54,398 bases of DNA. Origin: Clostridia bacterium. Lineage in GTDB: Bacteria > Bacillota > Clostridia > Oscillospirales > Acutalibacteraceae. This document shows, one piece after another, positions 39,901 to 47,480 of this stretch. Positions within the stretch are counted from its first letter, which is position 1, and each line of letters opens with the position of its first letter. The stretch lies in the NCBI GenBank assembly GCA_017440755.1, contig JAFSGP010000009.1, positions 1 to 54,398 of the forward strand. Reading direction: 5' to 3'. The position numbers were made by a program, and so were the translations under genes. The notes under the pieces are model-generated. The model made no database searches and was not told the origin of the DNA. It saw nothing but the letters and a program-made list of their open reading frames with translations.

Positions 39901-41694
39901 ATCCCCGGCAACAGTTCTTGGCAGAACGTATCGGTGGCAAGCCCCTACTACGGCACGATGGAGCAGCTGGCGGGCATCAATATCGAGATGCGCAGTTACG
40001 GCAATTCCCGTATGGTATTGGACCACTTTACCTTTGTGGAGGATATATCCCTGTTTAACGGTATGGCGGCGGCGGGGAACATCAATATCACCGGCTGTAC
40101 CGAAAGGGAATCCTGCGCCGACGGCACCCATCGGTGGACGGTGGCTACCTGCGGCATACCTGCCTATTGTACCGTCTGCGGATTGGCAAACAGCGTGCAC
40201 ACCGCCGCTCACGCCTGGGCGGACGCCACCTGTACCTATCCCAAGTTCTGCACCGCCTGCGGCATTGTAGACGGCAAGGCGCCGGGTCACGCTTGGGCGG
40301 ATGCCACCTGTGAGGCGCCGAAGACCTGTACTGCCTGCGGTGTCACCGAGGGCAAAGCATTGACCCACAACTGGCAGGACCCGACCTGCGCCGCCCCGAA
40401 AACCTGCGCCGCTTGCGGCAAGACCGAGGGGGAGGCTCTGGGTCATATCTGGACGGATGCCACCTGCGATACCCCCGTCACCTGTACCCGCTGCGGCGGC
40501 ACCCAAGGGGAACCGCTGGGCCACACCTGGACGGAGGCTACCTGTACCACCGCCAAGACCTGCACCACCTGCGGCGAAATCGAGGGCGATATCCCCGGCC
40601 ACGCCTGGGTGGCGGCGGACTGTATAGACCCCAAAACCTGCGCCGCTTGCGGCAAGACCGAGGGGGAGGCTCTGGGTCATATCTGGACGGATGCCACCTG
40701 CGATACCCCCGTCACCTGTACCCGCTGCGGCGGCACCCAAGGGGAACCGCCGGGACACACCTGGGCGGAGGCTACCTGTATGGCGCCCCGCACTTGCTCA
40801 GTCTGCGGCGAGATGGCAGGCAGCGCCTCGGGGCATATTAATGCAAGCGGCACCTGCTTCTACTGCGGCATTGACCTACGCCCCAAGATCACTGCTCAAC
40901 CCAAAAGCATATCGGTGACGGCAGGGGATAAGCAGACCTTTACCGTTAACGCCACAGGCAACGACATTAAGTACTGCTGGCAGATCAACACCGGCGGCAG
41001 CTGGAAAAACACCACCACTACGGGATACAAGACGAAAACCATCACCGTGTCTGCCACGGCGGCACGCAACGGCTACCAGTACCGTTGTATCATCACCGAC
41101 CGCTACGGCAACAAGGTCACCACCTCTGCCGCCAAATTAACGGTGGTATCCCCGAAAATCACGAAAAATCCCGCCTCCCGCAAGGTGACGGCAGGGGACA
41201 AGACGACCTTCTCCGTCACCGCGACGGGCAACGGTCTCAAATACCGTTGGCAGATCAATACCGGCAGCGGCTGGAAAAACACCACCACCACAGGGTATAA
41301 GACGAAAACCATCACCGTGTCTGCCACCGCGGCACGCAACGGCTATCAATATCGCTGTGTGGTCACCGACGAGAACGGCAACAAGGTCGTTTCCACTGCC
41401 GCCAAGCTGACAGCAGTATCCCCCAAGATCACAAAACAGCCGGTCAGCATTAAGGCAAACAAGAACACCGCACAAAAGTTTACTGTTACCGCCACAGGCA
41501 ACGGGCTTACGTATCGGTGGCAGGTCAAGACTCCCTCCGGCAGCTGGAAAAACACAAGCCTCGCCGGTTGCAGGACTCGCACCCTGTCGGTGAAAGCACT
41601 GACAAAATACAATGGTTATCAGTACCGCTGCATCATCACCGATGAGAACGGCAACAAGATCATTTCCAAAGCGGTCAAACTGACGGTCAGATAA
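36943..41694 (+). CDS. Large secreted multidomain protein with Cys-rich and Ig-like repeats
   Basis: A 1583-residue exported protein. After a signal peptide (MKRFLSFALCLLLVLTQFLA) come four beta-sandwich-like modules of 150-200 residues (about 29-225, 285-490, 490-745, 860-1045). Three of them share a pattern ending GWVVIPF-x-SFE...LDDIGF, like carbohydrate-binding or discoidin-type domains. Between and after them lie Cys-rich units of the form H-x-W-x5-C-x4-C-x2-CG: two near 235-280, four near 750-855 and ten near 1060-1310. Three Ig-like repeats of about 86 residues (KITxxP...GYQYRC) end the protein. No LPxTG, SLH or transmembrane anchor is seen. A role in binding glycans or the cell surface is inferred only. 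ATG 36943 follows AAAAGGAG. Confidence 0.85.
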   Translation: MKRFLSFALCLLLVLTQFLALPIGTIAATTHYTVWADADALDHDRLWTMQGGVGGIGRTTKHVQGGKAYAWNRGTTGAASTAVFSAPNRLAGSKNALVFWVDTVDQIAATAAYAIKVYTTTSTGNTTCFRIAAGGTASLISGGSVTPLVCATDSVTLLKDVSGWVVIPFTSFENQWGPETTTATGTVDTLFFQTGTNYGSVVYLDDIGFAADVNAFVSAACNGTLTAARLTPCQTYDHDWKPTVCGDPARCGVCGYVGQVYLGHYYDHYGICSLCGAKEDNGQINADNVWFRTTMNFDGKMPTRIAGEYNIQLSYGLGKAGCGQALRWAKADTTVGGSGTMLYTENGGLAGDDGVAFWLSMKEAGNIAFTQLCFMVHDYAGNVERCWKLKPSAVYYTVQDGVATRRTSFTSQNLAMDGSFEGWVIVPYSSFEHHWGVPAGQTKEQQVLDPVTVRVVDFYNSSVNFTGYMELDEYGCVSDIDEFIVSLGGFPCTGLVVGDMEGAMPTIATSDSAATTLLPTTVDVQQGQGLRIITDGGEVRLTATVTNPQAAASFRGLGFWLSTERAVSLSLRLDGEQGTSLGDKYWLINTVQGVSRMRRVTDNCLDIPAGFAGWVVVDTDGDLSKLTAVALDFDGEADLCVDTLRIASSAAGLITRDVGGKMDTDLVLSADPSRVAVSTRADGTKLISLYEAMTSAAFLRSVDLRAGYRMQFVDAKGAQIYGALVDMSGVTAVEVYLGNVLQTTYLLTVATGSDPCAALGHNWTNNSCATAGVCGVCGISQPADTVGHSWVTSSCTDPTACAVCGAVQTAAAGHNWLAANCGLPKRCAICGETEGEPTNEAHTWHKGACALCGTPLFTIAQDFEGEGGLSYLEGGTATTVSGTPFGDSALQIQRGSTAAKFRIEFDRRGTKEQKALAFWYDLTDSGTTATDYPIYVYPRDFAGNLITLSSENVYYVITDGTVTARTGGLNMRVLLPNRTAGWVVLPIPGNSSWQNVSVASPYYGTMEQLAGINIEMRSYGNSRMVLDHFTFVEDISLFNGMAAAGNINITGCTERESCADGTHRWTVATCGIPAYCTVCGLANSVHTAAHAWADATCTYPKFCTACGIVDGKAPGHAWADATCEAPKTCTACGVTEGKALTHNWQDPTCAAPKTCAACGKTEGEALGHIWTDATCDTPVTCTRCGGTQGEPLGHTWTEATCTTAKTCTTCGEIEGDIPGHAWVAADCIDPKTCAACGKTEGEALGHIWTDATCDTPVTCTRCGGTQGEPPGHTWAEATCMAPRTCSVCGEMAGSASGHINASGTCFYCGIDLRPKITAQPKSISVTAGDKQTFTVNATGNDIKYCWQINTGGSWKNTTTTGYKTKTITVSATAARNGYQYRCIITDRYGNKVTTSAAKLTVVSPKITKNPASRKVTAGDKTTFSVTATGNGLKYRWQINTGSGWKNTTTTGYKTKTITVSATAARNGYQYRCVVTDENGNKVVSTAAKLTAVSPKITKQPVSIKANKNTAQKFTVTATGNGLTYRWQVKTPSGSWKNTSLAGCRTRTLSVKALTKYNGYQYRCIITDENGNKIISKAVKLTVR
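40399..40750 (+). repeat. Exact 118-base duplication in the Cys-rich region
   Basis: Bases 40399-40516 recur without change at 40633-40750, offset 234 bases (78 codons, three 26-residue Cys units). The identity at silent positions points to a recent in-frame duplication. Confidence 0.95.
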
Positions 41695-41700
41695 ACGGGT

Positions 41701-41726
41701 AGGCGGCATACGAAGGTATGCCGCCT
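41701..41726 (+). terminator. Hairpin after the large secreted protein gene
   Basis: AGGCGGCATAC-GAAG-GTATGCCGCCT, followed by GCTTTCCTATTTTT; the T run is interrupted. Confidence 0.7.
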
Positions 41727-41750
41727 GCTTTCCTATTTTTAGCAGAGGGG

Positions 41751-41779
41751 TTGCAAATCCTATCGTTTTGTGGTAGGAT
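41751..41779 (+). promoter_or_regulatory. Promoter of trkA-trkH
   Basis: TTGCAA (41751-41756), 17 bases, TAGGAT (41774-41779). The leader is about 35 bases, too short for a c-di-AMP riboswitch. Confidence 0.6.
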
Positions 41780-41819
41780 GTCCATTTAGAAAGCTCCATC
41801 TGTTTGAGGAGGGTAAACT

Positions 41820-43178
41820 ATGAATATTATCGTTGTAGGCGGTGGCAAAATCGGCACTACCACCATCGCCAGTTTGGTGGCGGAGGGGCATGACGTCACC
41901 GCCATCGACCACAACAGCGAGGTGCTCACCGAGCTGACCAACGTGTACGACGTTATTGGTGTGATGGGCAACGGCGCCGACTGTGAAACGCTGGAAGAGG
42001 CTGGCGTGGACAAGGCGGAGCTGGTAGTAGCGGTTACGGACTCAGACGAGGTGAATATGCTGTGCTGCTTTATGGCGCGGCAGATGGGGGCGGCACACAC
42101 CATCGCCCGCATTCGCAACCCCGAGTATAACGACCGCAGCCTGAGCACGATGAAACAGCATACAGGCCTGTCGATGGCGATTAACCCCGAACGGCTGGCG
42201 GCGGAGGAGCTGTATCGCATTTTGCGGCTGCCCTCGGCGGTGAAAATCGAGACCTTTTCCCGTCGCAAGTTTGAGATGATTGAGATTATCCTCAAGGAGG
42301 ATTCTCCCTTCGTGGGGGTTCCCCTGAGTGAGCTGCGTAGCCAATTCAAGGCGAAGTTCCTCATCTGCGTGGTGCAGAGAGGGGAGAGCGTGTTTATCCC
42401 CGACGGCGCCTTTGTGCTGCAGGGCGGGGACAAGGTGGGGCTTACCGCCTCCCCCGCAGAGATTCAAAAGCTGTTGCGCGGCATGGGTATGGTGAACAAG
42501 CACGCCCGCAACGTGATGATTCTCGGCGGCAGCCGTACCGCCTACTATTTGGCAAAACGGCTCGCTTCCGGCGGCAACAACGTAAAGATTATTGAGAAAA
42601 AGCTGCCGCTGTGCGACGAATTGTGCGACCTGTTGCCGAAGGCGACGATTATCCACGGCGACGGCACCGACCAGGAGCTGCTGCTGGAGGAGGGGCTGAA
42701 GGATATGGACGCTTTCGTGTCCCTTACGGATATGGACGAGCAAAACATCCTCTTATCCTTCTTTGCTTCTGCCCATCAGGTGTCCAAGGTGATTTCCAAG
42801 GTCAGTCGGGACGAGCTGGGCGCGCTGGCGCAGCGGCTGGGTCTGGAGTGCATCGTTTCTCCCCGCAAGATTATTGCCAACGTGCTGGTGCGGTATGCCC
42901 GCGCGCTGGAGAATGCTTCCGGCAGTAACGTGGAGACTTTGTACAAGCTGATGGACGACGGTGCCGAGGCGCTGGAGTTTAACGTCAAGGACGACCCCCG
43001 TCTGGTACGCATTCCGTTGCGCACGCTGCAGCTGAAGCCGCAGGTGCTGATTGCCGGTATCCTGCGCAACCGCGAGGCGATTATCCCCAGTGGCGAAGAC
43101 GTCATTCTGCCGGGGGATAAGGTGGTTGTCATCGCCGCCGCCCAGCATCTGCAGGACCTGGCGGATATTTTGAAGTAA
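41820..43178 (+). CDS. trkA: Trk potassium uptake NAD-binding regulatory protein
   Basis: A 452-residue cytoplasmic ring protein that gates TrkH. It holds two RCK units: Rossmann motif GGGKIGTTTIASLVAEGHDV with GNGADCETLEEAGV, each followed by a TrkA-C domain (SPFVGVPLSEL...VFIPDGAF; IPLRTL...AIIPSGED). The second Rossmann unit starts NVMILGGSRTAYYLAKRL. The double-length form fits classic TrkA. trkH follows after 12 bases. Confidence 0.95.
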   Translation: MNIIVVGGGKIGTTTIASLVAEGHDVTAIDHNSEVLTELTNVYDVIGVMGNGADCETLEEAGVDKAELVVAVTDSDEVNMLCCFMARQMGAAHTIARIRNPEYNDRSLSTMKQHTGLSMAINPERLAAEELYRILRLPSAVKIETFSRRKFEMIEIILKEDSPFVGVPLSELRSQFKAKFLICVVQRGESVFIPDGAFVLQGGDKVGLTASPAEIQKLLRGMGMVNKHARNVMILGGSRTAYYLAKRLASGGNNVKIIEKKLPLCDELCDLLPKATIIHGDGTDQELLLEEGLKDMDAFVSLTDMDEQNILLSFFASAHQVSKVISKVSRDELGALAQRLGLECIVSPRKIIANVLVRYARALENASGSNVETLYKLMDDGAEALEFNVKDDPRLVRIPLRTLQLKPQVLIAGILRNREAIIPSGEDVILPGDKVVVIAAAQHLQDLADILK

Positions 43179-43190
43179 GGTAGGCGACTT

Positions 43191-44633
43191 ATGAATCGTC
43201 GTATGGTATTTTACGTGACCGGACAGATCGTCCTGCTGGAGGCCATCTTAATGGCGCTTCCCGCGGTGGTGGCGCTCATCTATGGGGAGAACTGCTTCTG
43301 GTCTATTCTTGCTACCATAGCGGTGGCGGTGCTGTTAGGGTTGGGACTAACCCTGCTGCGCCGTCCGAAAAACCAGACCATCTACGCCAAGGAGGGCTTC
43401 GTCATCGTGGCACTCTCCTGGGTGTTGCTGGCGGCCGTGGGTGCATTGCCCTTTTGGTTCAGCCGGGAGATTCCCTGCTATGTGGACGGCTTTTTCGAAA
43501 TGGCGAGCGGTTTTACCACTACCGGCGCCTCCATCCTTACCGACGTGGAGAGTATGAGCCGCGGACTGCTGTTCTGGCGTAGCTTCACCCACTGGATTGG
43601 CGGTATGGGCGTGCTGGTGCTGATGATGGCGCTGCTGCCCTCCGGCTCGGGGCGCTCCATTCATATGATGCGGGCAGAGGTGCCCGGTCCCATCGTGGGC
43701 AAGCTGGTGCCCCGCATCCGCGATACCGCCAAGATTCTGTACCTCATTTATTTGGTAATGACGTTGATCGAAGTGGCTTGTTTGTTGCTGGCGGATATGC
43801 CGCTGTTTGACAGCTTGATTCACGCTTTCGGCACGGCGGGCACCGGCGGCTTCGGCATCAAGGCGACCAGTCTGGGCGGCTACAACACCGCCTGTCAGTG
43901 GATCATCACCGTCTTTATGCTGCTGTTCGGTGTGAACTTTAACCTCTACTATTTATTGCTCATCCGTTCCTTCCGTCCTGTATTCACCAGTCGCGAGCTG
44001 TGGGTGTATGTGGCGGTGGCAGCGGTAGCAACTGCATTGATCACCGGCAATATTCTGTCTATGTACGACGGTTTTGGTGAGGCATTGCGTCATGCCGCCT
44101 TTCAGGTGTCCTCCATCCTCACCACCACCGGCTATGCCACCACGGACTTTGACCTGTGGCCGACGTTTTCCAAGACGATTTTACTGCTGTTGATGTTTAT
44201 CGGCGGCTGTGCCGGCTCTACCGCCGGCGGTCTTAAGGTATCCCGTTTATTGCTGTTGGGCAAGACGGTCACCCGCGACCTGCGCCGTCTGGTGCATCCT
44301 CGTTCCGTGGGCACGATTAAGTTGGAGGGCAAGCGGGTGGAGGATCCTGTGGTGCGCTCCGCCGGTGCCTATCTGGTGCTGTATTTTGCCTTGTTTGCCG
44401 CCACCTTCCTGGTTATCAGCCTGGATGCCTTTGATATGGAAACCAATCTCAGCGCTGTGGCGGCTTGCATCAACAACGTGGGCCCCGGTTTTGCGTTGGT
44501 GGGTCCTGCGGCGAGTTATGCCGCCTTCTCTCCGTTGTCTAAGCTGGTGCTTTCCTTTGCCATGCTGTTGGGACGATTGGAGTTGTATCCGCTGCTTATT
44601 GCCTTCCTGCCCCGCACTTGGATGAAAGATTGA
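43191..44633 (+). CDS. trkH: Trk potassium uptake channel subunit
   Basis: A 480-residue membrane channel protein of the TrkH/KtrB family. The four selectivity-filter loops are visible as TTTGASILTDVE, GTAGTGGFGIKATSLG, TTTGYATTDFDLWP and NNVGPGFALVGP. Other family features are FTHWIGGMGVLVL and MFIGGCAGSTAGGLKVSR. It forms the pore gated by the TrkA protein encoded just upstream. Confidence 0.95.
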   Translation: MNRRMVFYVTGQIVLLEAILMALPAVVALIYGENCFWSILATIAVAVLLGLGLTLLRRPKNQTIYAKEGFVIVALSWVLLAAVGALPFWFSREIPCYVDGFFEMASGFTTTGASILTDVESMSRGLLFWRSFTHWIGGMGVLVLMMALLPSGSGRSIHMMRAEVPGPIVGKLVPRIRDTAKILYLIYLVMTLIEVACLLLADMPLFDSLIHAFGTAGTGGFGIKATSLGGYNTACQWIITVFMLLFGVNFNLYYLLLIRSFRPVFTSRELWVYVAVAAVATALITGNILSMYDGFGEALRHAAFQVSSILTTTGYATTDFDLWPTFSKTILLLLMFIGGCAGSTAGGLKVSRLLLLGKTVTRDLRRLVHPRSVGTIKLEGKRVEDPVVRSAGAYLVLYFALFAATFLVISLDAFDMETNLSAVAACINNVGPGFALVGPAASYAAFSPLSKLVLSFAMLLGRLELYPLLIAFLPRTWMKD

Positions 44634-44640
44634 TTGTAAG

Positions 44641-44673
44641 ACGTGCACTCGCAAACAGCGAGTGCACGTTTTT
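44641..44673 (+). terminator. Intrinsic terminator after trkH
   Basis: ACGTGCACTCGC-AAACA-GCGAGTGCACGT followed by TTTT. Two further copies of CACATTTTTG stand 24 and 47 bases on, of unknown meaning. Confidence 0.9.
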
Positions 44674-44735
44674 GCCTTTCATCACACATTTTTGACCCAT
44701 CATTTCACATTTTTGCCTTCTCTTATGCAACGGTA

Positions 44736-44764
44736 TTGATTTTGTTTTTTCCCTTTGATAAGAT
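44736..44764 (+). promoter_or_regulatory. Promoter of nagA-ROK operon
   Basis: TTGATT (44736-44741), 17 bases, TAAGAT (44759-44764), 32 bases before the start codon. Confidence 0.65.
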
Positions 44765-44796
44765 GAAATCGAACAATACTCTGAGGAGTGTGACGT

Positions 44797-45939
44797 ATGA
44801 AAGCAATCGTAAACGGCAAAATCATTCTCAAGGACCGCATACTGGAGGGACAGGCGCTGCTGTTCTCCGATGTCATCGAGGGTATCGTGGCGGCGGACGG
44901 CATTCCTGCCGATGCGGAGGTTATCGATGCCAAGGGCGGCTACGTAGCCCCCGGCCTTATCGACCTGCATATCCACGGCTATCTGGGCCGCGACGTGTGC
45001 GACGGCGAGGAGGAGAGTATCCGCACCATTTCTAAGGGCTTGCTGGCAAACGGTGTCACCGGCTACCTGCCTACCACCATGACGGTGGATATGGCGGTTA
45101 TTCGCAAGGCGCTGGAGGTATGCCGCAGCCTGCAGGAGGAGAGCAAGACCTGGGAGGGCAGTACCATTCTGGGTTGCCACGCGGAGGGTCCCTTCATCAG
45201 CGAGTCCAAAAAGGGCGCACAGGACGCCAAGTACATACGCAAACCCGACGCGGCTTTCGTCAAGGAGTACGCGGACATCATTCGCATCATCACCCTCGCC
45301 CCTGAGACGGATACCGCCGATTTCGCCGCTATTCGTGAGATGGTGCGAGATACCGATGTGGTGGTGTCCATGGGGCACACCTCGGCGGACTACGAAACCG
45401 CGATGGCGGGCACCGTAGCGGGTGTTTCTCACGCTACCCACCTGTTCAATGCCATGACCCCCTTGGCCCATCGGGCTCCCGGCGTCATCACCGCGGTGAT
45501 GAATACCGACGTCAGCTGCGAGCTGATTGCGGACACCTTCCACGTCAGCCCCGCCCTGTACGATATGCTGTGGAAGCTGAAAGGGCGCAAATTGTGCTTT
45601 ATCACCGACTGCCTGCCGGCGGGCGGACTGCCTTACGGCGAGTACACCCTGGGCGGTGCCAAGATCATCTACCGCGACATCGTTTGCCGTCTGGAGGACG
45701 GTACCGTGGCGGGCAGTGTGTTGCCGCTGAGCAAGGGTGTGTGGAATGTCTATACCAATTCGTCCATTCCGCTGTGGGAGTGCGTCAACGGTGCCTCTCT
45801 CAACCCCGCTACCACGCTGGGTCTGGACGACAAAAAGGGTTCTCTTGAGGTTGGCAAGGATGCCGACGTTATCATAACGGATACCGAATTCCAAGTGCAG
45901 AAAACTATCATCGGAGGAGAGATTAAGTATGAAGCTTAA
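44797..45939 (+). CDS. nagA: N-acetylglucosamine-6-phosphate deacetylase
   Basis: The 380-residue enzyme removes acetate from GlcNAc 6-phosphate, giving the substrate of NagB. Amidohydrolase-fold motifs: LIDLHIHGYLGRD, GCHAEGPFIS, VVSMGHTSADYETA, SHATHLFNAMTPLAHRAPG and FITDCLPAGG (catalytic Asp). The end ...NPATTLGLDDKKGSLEVGKDADV is typical. It overlaps the ROK-family gene by 11 bases, so the two products are made together. Confidence 0.96.
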   Translation: MKAIVNGKIILKDRILEGQALLFSDVIEGIVAADGIPADAEVIDAKGGYVAPGLIDLHIHGYLGRDVCDGEEESIRTISKGLLANGVTGYLPTTMTVDMAVIRKALEVCRSLQEESKTWEGSTILGCHAEGPFISESKKGAQDAKYIRKPDAAFVKEYADIIRIITLAPETDTADFAAIREMVRDTDVVVSMGHTSADYETAMAGTVAGVSHATHLFNAMTPLAHRAPGVITAVMNTDVSCELIADTFHVSPALYDMLWKLKGRKLCFITDCLPAGGLPYGEYTLGGAKIIYRDIVCRLEDGTVAGSVLPLSKGVWNVYTNSSIPLWECVNGASLNPATTLGLDDKKGSLEVGKDADVIITDTEFQVQKTIIGGEIKYEA

Positions 45940-47305
45940 AGTAAACGCCAAACTTGACCCCCAGTTCGCCCCTCTGTCCCTCGTTTGCCGCGATATGCGT
46001 GCCGCTACCGCTCAGGACGGGCAGGACATCGTGATTGCCATTCAGCGCAACAAGGGCTACACCTCCACCTATAAGACGCGTATCTATAAGGACGGCACCG
46101 GCCACGACGAGGAGAATGCGAAATTCGTGGAGCGTATGGCCAAGGCGATGCTGTGGGTAGCGGGCGGCTACAAGATTGTCATCGCCGGCAGCGACGTGGT
46201 GGGCGCCAAGATGAAGGAGGCGTTCTCCTACGGCGGTAGCCGTGATTTCGACGTCCGCTTTATGGAGCGGGTGTACGAGACCGCTTTCGAGGTAGAGGTT
46301 TGCGCGCTGGCCGATGCCCCTGAGGATAAGTCCGCCGCCGCCCCCATCGGTCGTCATCTGGACGGCTGCCGCATCGGCTTCGATGCGGGCGGTTCCGACC
46401 GCAAGGTGTCCGCCGTTATCAACGGCGAGAGCGTTTATTCCGAGGAGGTCGTGTGGTTCCCCAAGGTAAATTCCGACCCCGACTACCACTATCAGGGCAT
46501 TCTGGAGGCCATGAAGACCGCTGCCTCCCATATGCCTCGCGTGGACGCTATCGGTGTGTCCAGCGCCGGTGTGTACGTGGACAACCGCATTATGGTAGCC
46601 TCTCTGTTCCTCAAGGTCAGCGACGAGGACTTTGACAAGAAGGTCAAGAATATGTACATCGATGTAGCCAAGGAGATCGGCGAGAATATCCCGATCGAGG
46701 TTGCCAACGACGGCGACGTTACCGCTCTGGCAGGTGCCATGGACCTGAACGACAATGCCGTTCTGGGCGTAGCTATGGGCACCTCCGAGGCGGGCGGCTA
46801 CGTGGATCCGCAGGGCAACATCACCGGTTGGCTCAACGAGCTCGCCTTCGTTCCCGTGGACTACTGCGAGAACGCGATGGTGGACGAGTGGTCCGGCGAC
46901 TATGGCTGTGGTGTTAAATACTTCTCTCAGGACGCGGTGATTAAGCTGGCGCCTGCCGCCGGCATCGAGCTGGAGGAGAGCCTGTCTCCCGCCGAAAAGC
47001 TGAAGGTGGTACAGGGTCTGATGGCCGAGGGCGACGAGCGCGCCGCCGCCATCTATGACACCATCGGTGCGTATTTTGGCTATGCCATCGCTTTCTACAC
47101 CGAGTTCTACGACATCAAGCACGTGCTGATTATGGGTCGTGTGACCTCCGGTGAGGGCGGCGTTATCCTGCTGGAGCGTGCCCAGGAGGTTCTGGATAAG
47201 GAATTCCCCGAGCTGGCTGCCAAGATTCAGCTGCATATCCCCGACGAGAGCTCTCGTCGCGTGGGTCAGTCTGTGGCTGCCGCCAGCCTGCCCGAACTAA
47301 ACTAA
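45929..47305 (+). CDS. ROK-family sugar kinase-like protein with N-terminal extension
   Basis: A 458-residue protein. The C-terminal 310 residues have the ASKHA sugar-kinase fold: phosphate-1 loop IGFDAGGSDRKVSAVING (about residue 150), catalytic VANDGDVTALAG (Asp261) and the second phosphate loop GVAMGTSEAGGYV. The usual ROK zinc motif CxCGxxGCxE is not present; CENAMVDEWSGDYGCG stands nearby. The first 145 residues are an extra domain (LVCRDMRAATAQDGQDIVIA, GGYKIVIAGSDVVG) of unknown role. Overlap with nagA suggests an amino-sugar kinase that feeds it; inference. Confidence 0.82.
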   Translation: MKLKVNAKLDPQFAPLSLVCRDMRAATAQDGQDIVIAIQRNKGYTSTYKTRIYKDGTGHDEENAKFVERMAKAMLWVAGGYKIVIAGSDVVGAKMKEAFSYGGSRDFDVRFMERVYETAFEVEVCALADAPEDKSAAAPIGRHLDGCRIGFDAGGSDRKVSAVINGESVYSEEVVWFPKVNSDPDYHYQGILEAMKTAASHMPRVDAIGVSSAGVYVDNRIMVASLFLKVSDEDFDKKVKNMYIDVAKEIGENIPIEVANDGDVTALAGAMDLNDNAVLGVAMGTSEAGGYVDPQGNITGWLNELAFVPVDYCENAMVDEWSGDYGCGVKYFSQDAVIKLAPAAGIELEESLSPAEKLKVVQGLMAEGDERAAAIYDTIGAYFGYAIAFYTEFYDIKHVLIMGRVTSGEGGVILLERAQEVLDKEFPELAAKIQLHIPDESSRRVGQSVAAASLPELN

Positions 47306-47315
47306 ATCTTCTTTG

Positions 47316-47346
47316 GAAAACCCGACCTAAAAAAGGTCGGGTTTTC
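47316..47346 (+). terminator. Intrinsic terminator after the ROK gene
   Basis: GAAAACCCGACCT-AAAAA-AGGTCGGGTTTTC, followed by TTTG. Confidence 0.9.
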
Positions 47347-47415
47347 TTTGCACTTTGCACGATAATTTTGGTTGCAACCGGTCGTTTTTTTACATAACAA
47401 AAGGCGGTAATTTCG

Positions 47416-47444
47416 TTGACAAGAAACAGCCTATATGATATAAT
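47416..47444 (+). promoter_or_regulatory. Consensus promoter of the pyrimidine operon
   Basis: TTGACA (47416-47421), 17 bases, TATAAT (47439-47444). The leader is only about 30 bases; no PyrR-type attenuator is visible. A palindrome GGTTGCAACC (47370-47379) lies upstream. Confidence 0.88.
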
Positions 47445-47480
47445 TTACTGAAATAAGCAGACGAAAGAGGAGGAGCCACT

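Noticed and set aside
38809..40758. 649-residue minus-strand frame within the secreted protein gene
   Set aside because: A Gly/Ala/Arg-rich shadow caused by the repeats on the other strand; no family motif.
41600..41694. Cell-wall sorting signal on the large secreted protein
   Set aside because: The C-terminus ends in the third Ig-like repeat; there is no LPxTG motif, hydrophobic stretch or basic tail.
41780..41819. c-di-AMP riboswitch before trkA
   Set aside because: The leader is far too short for the ydaO-type structure.
47445..47480. PyrR attenuator in the pyrimidine leader
   Set aside because: The leader is about 30 bases with no anti-antiterminator or terminator hairpin.
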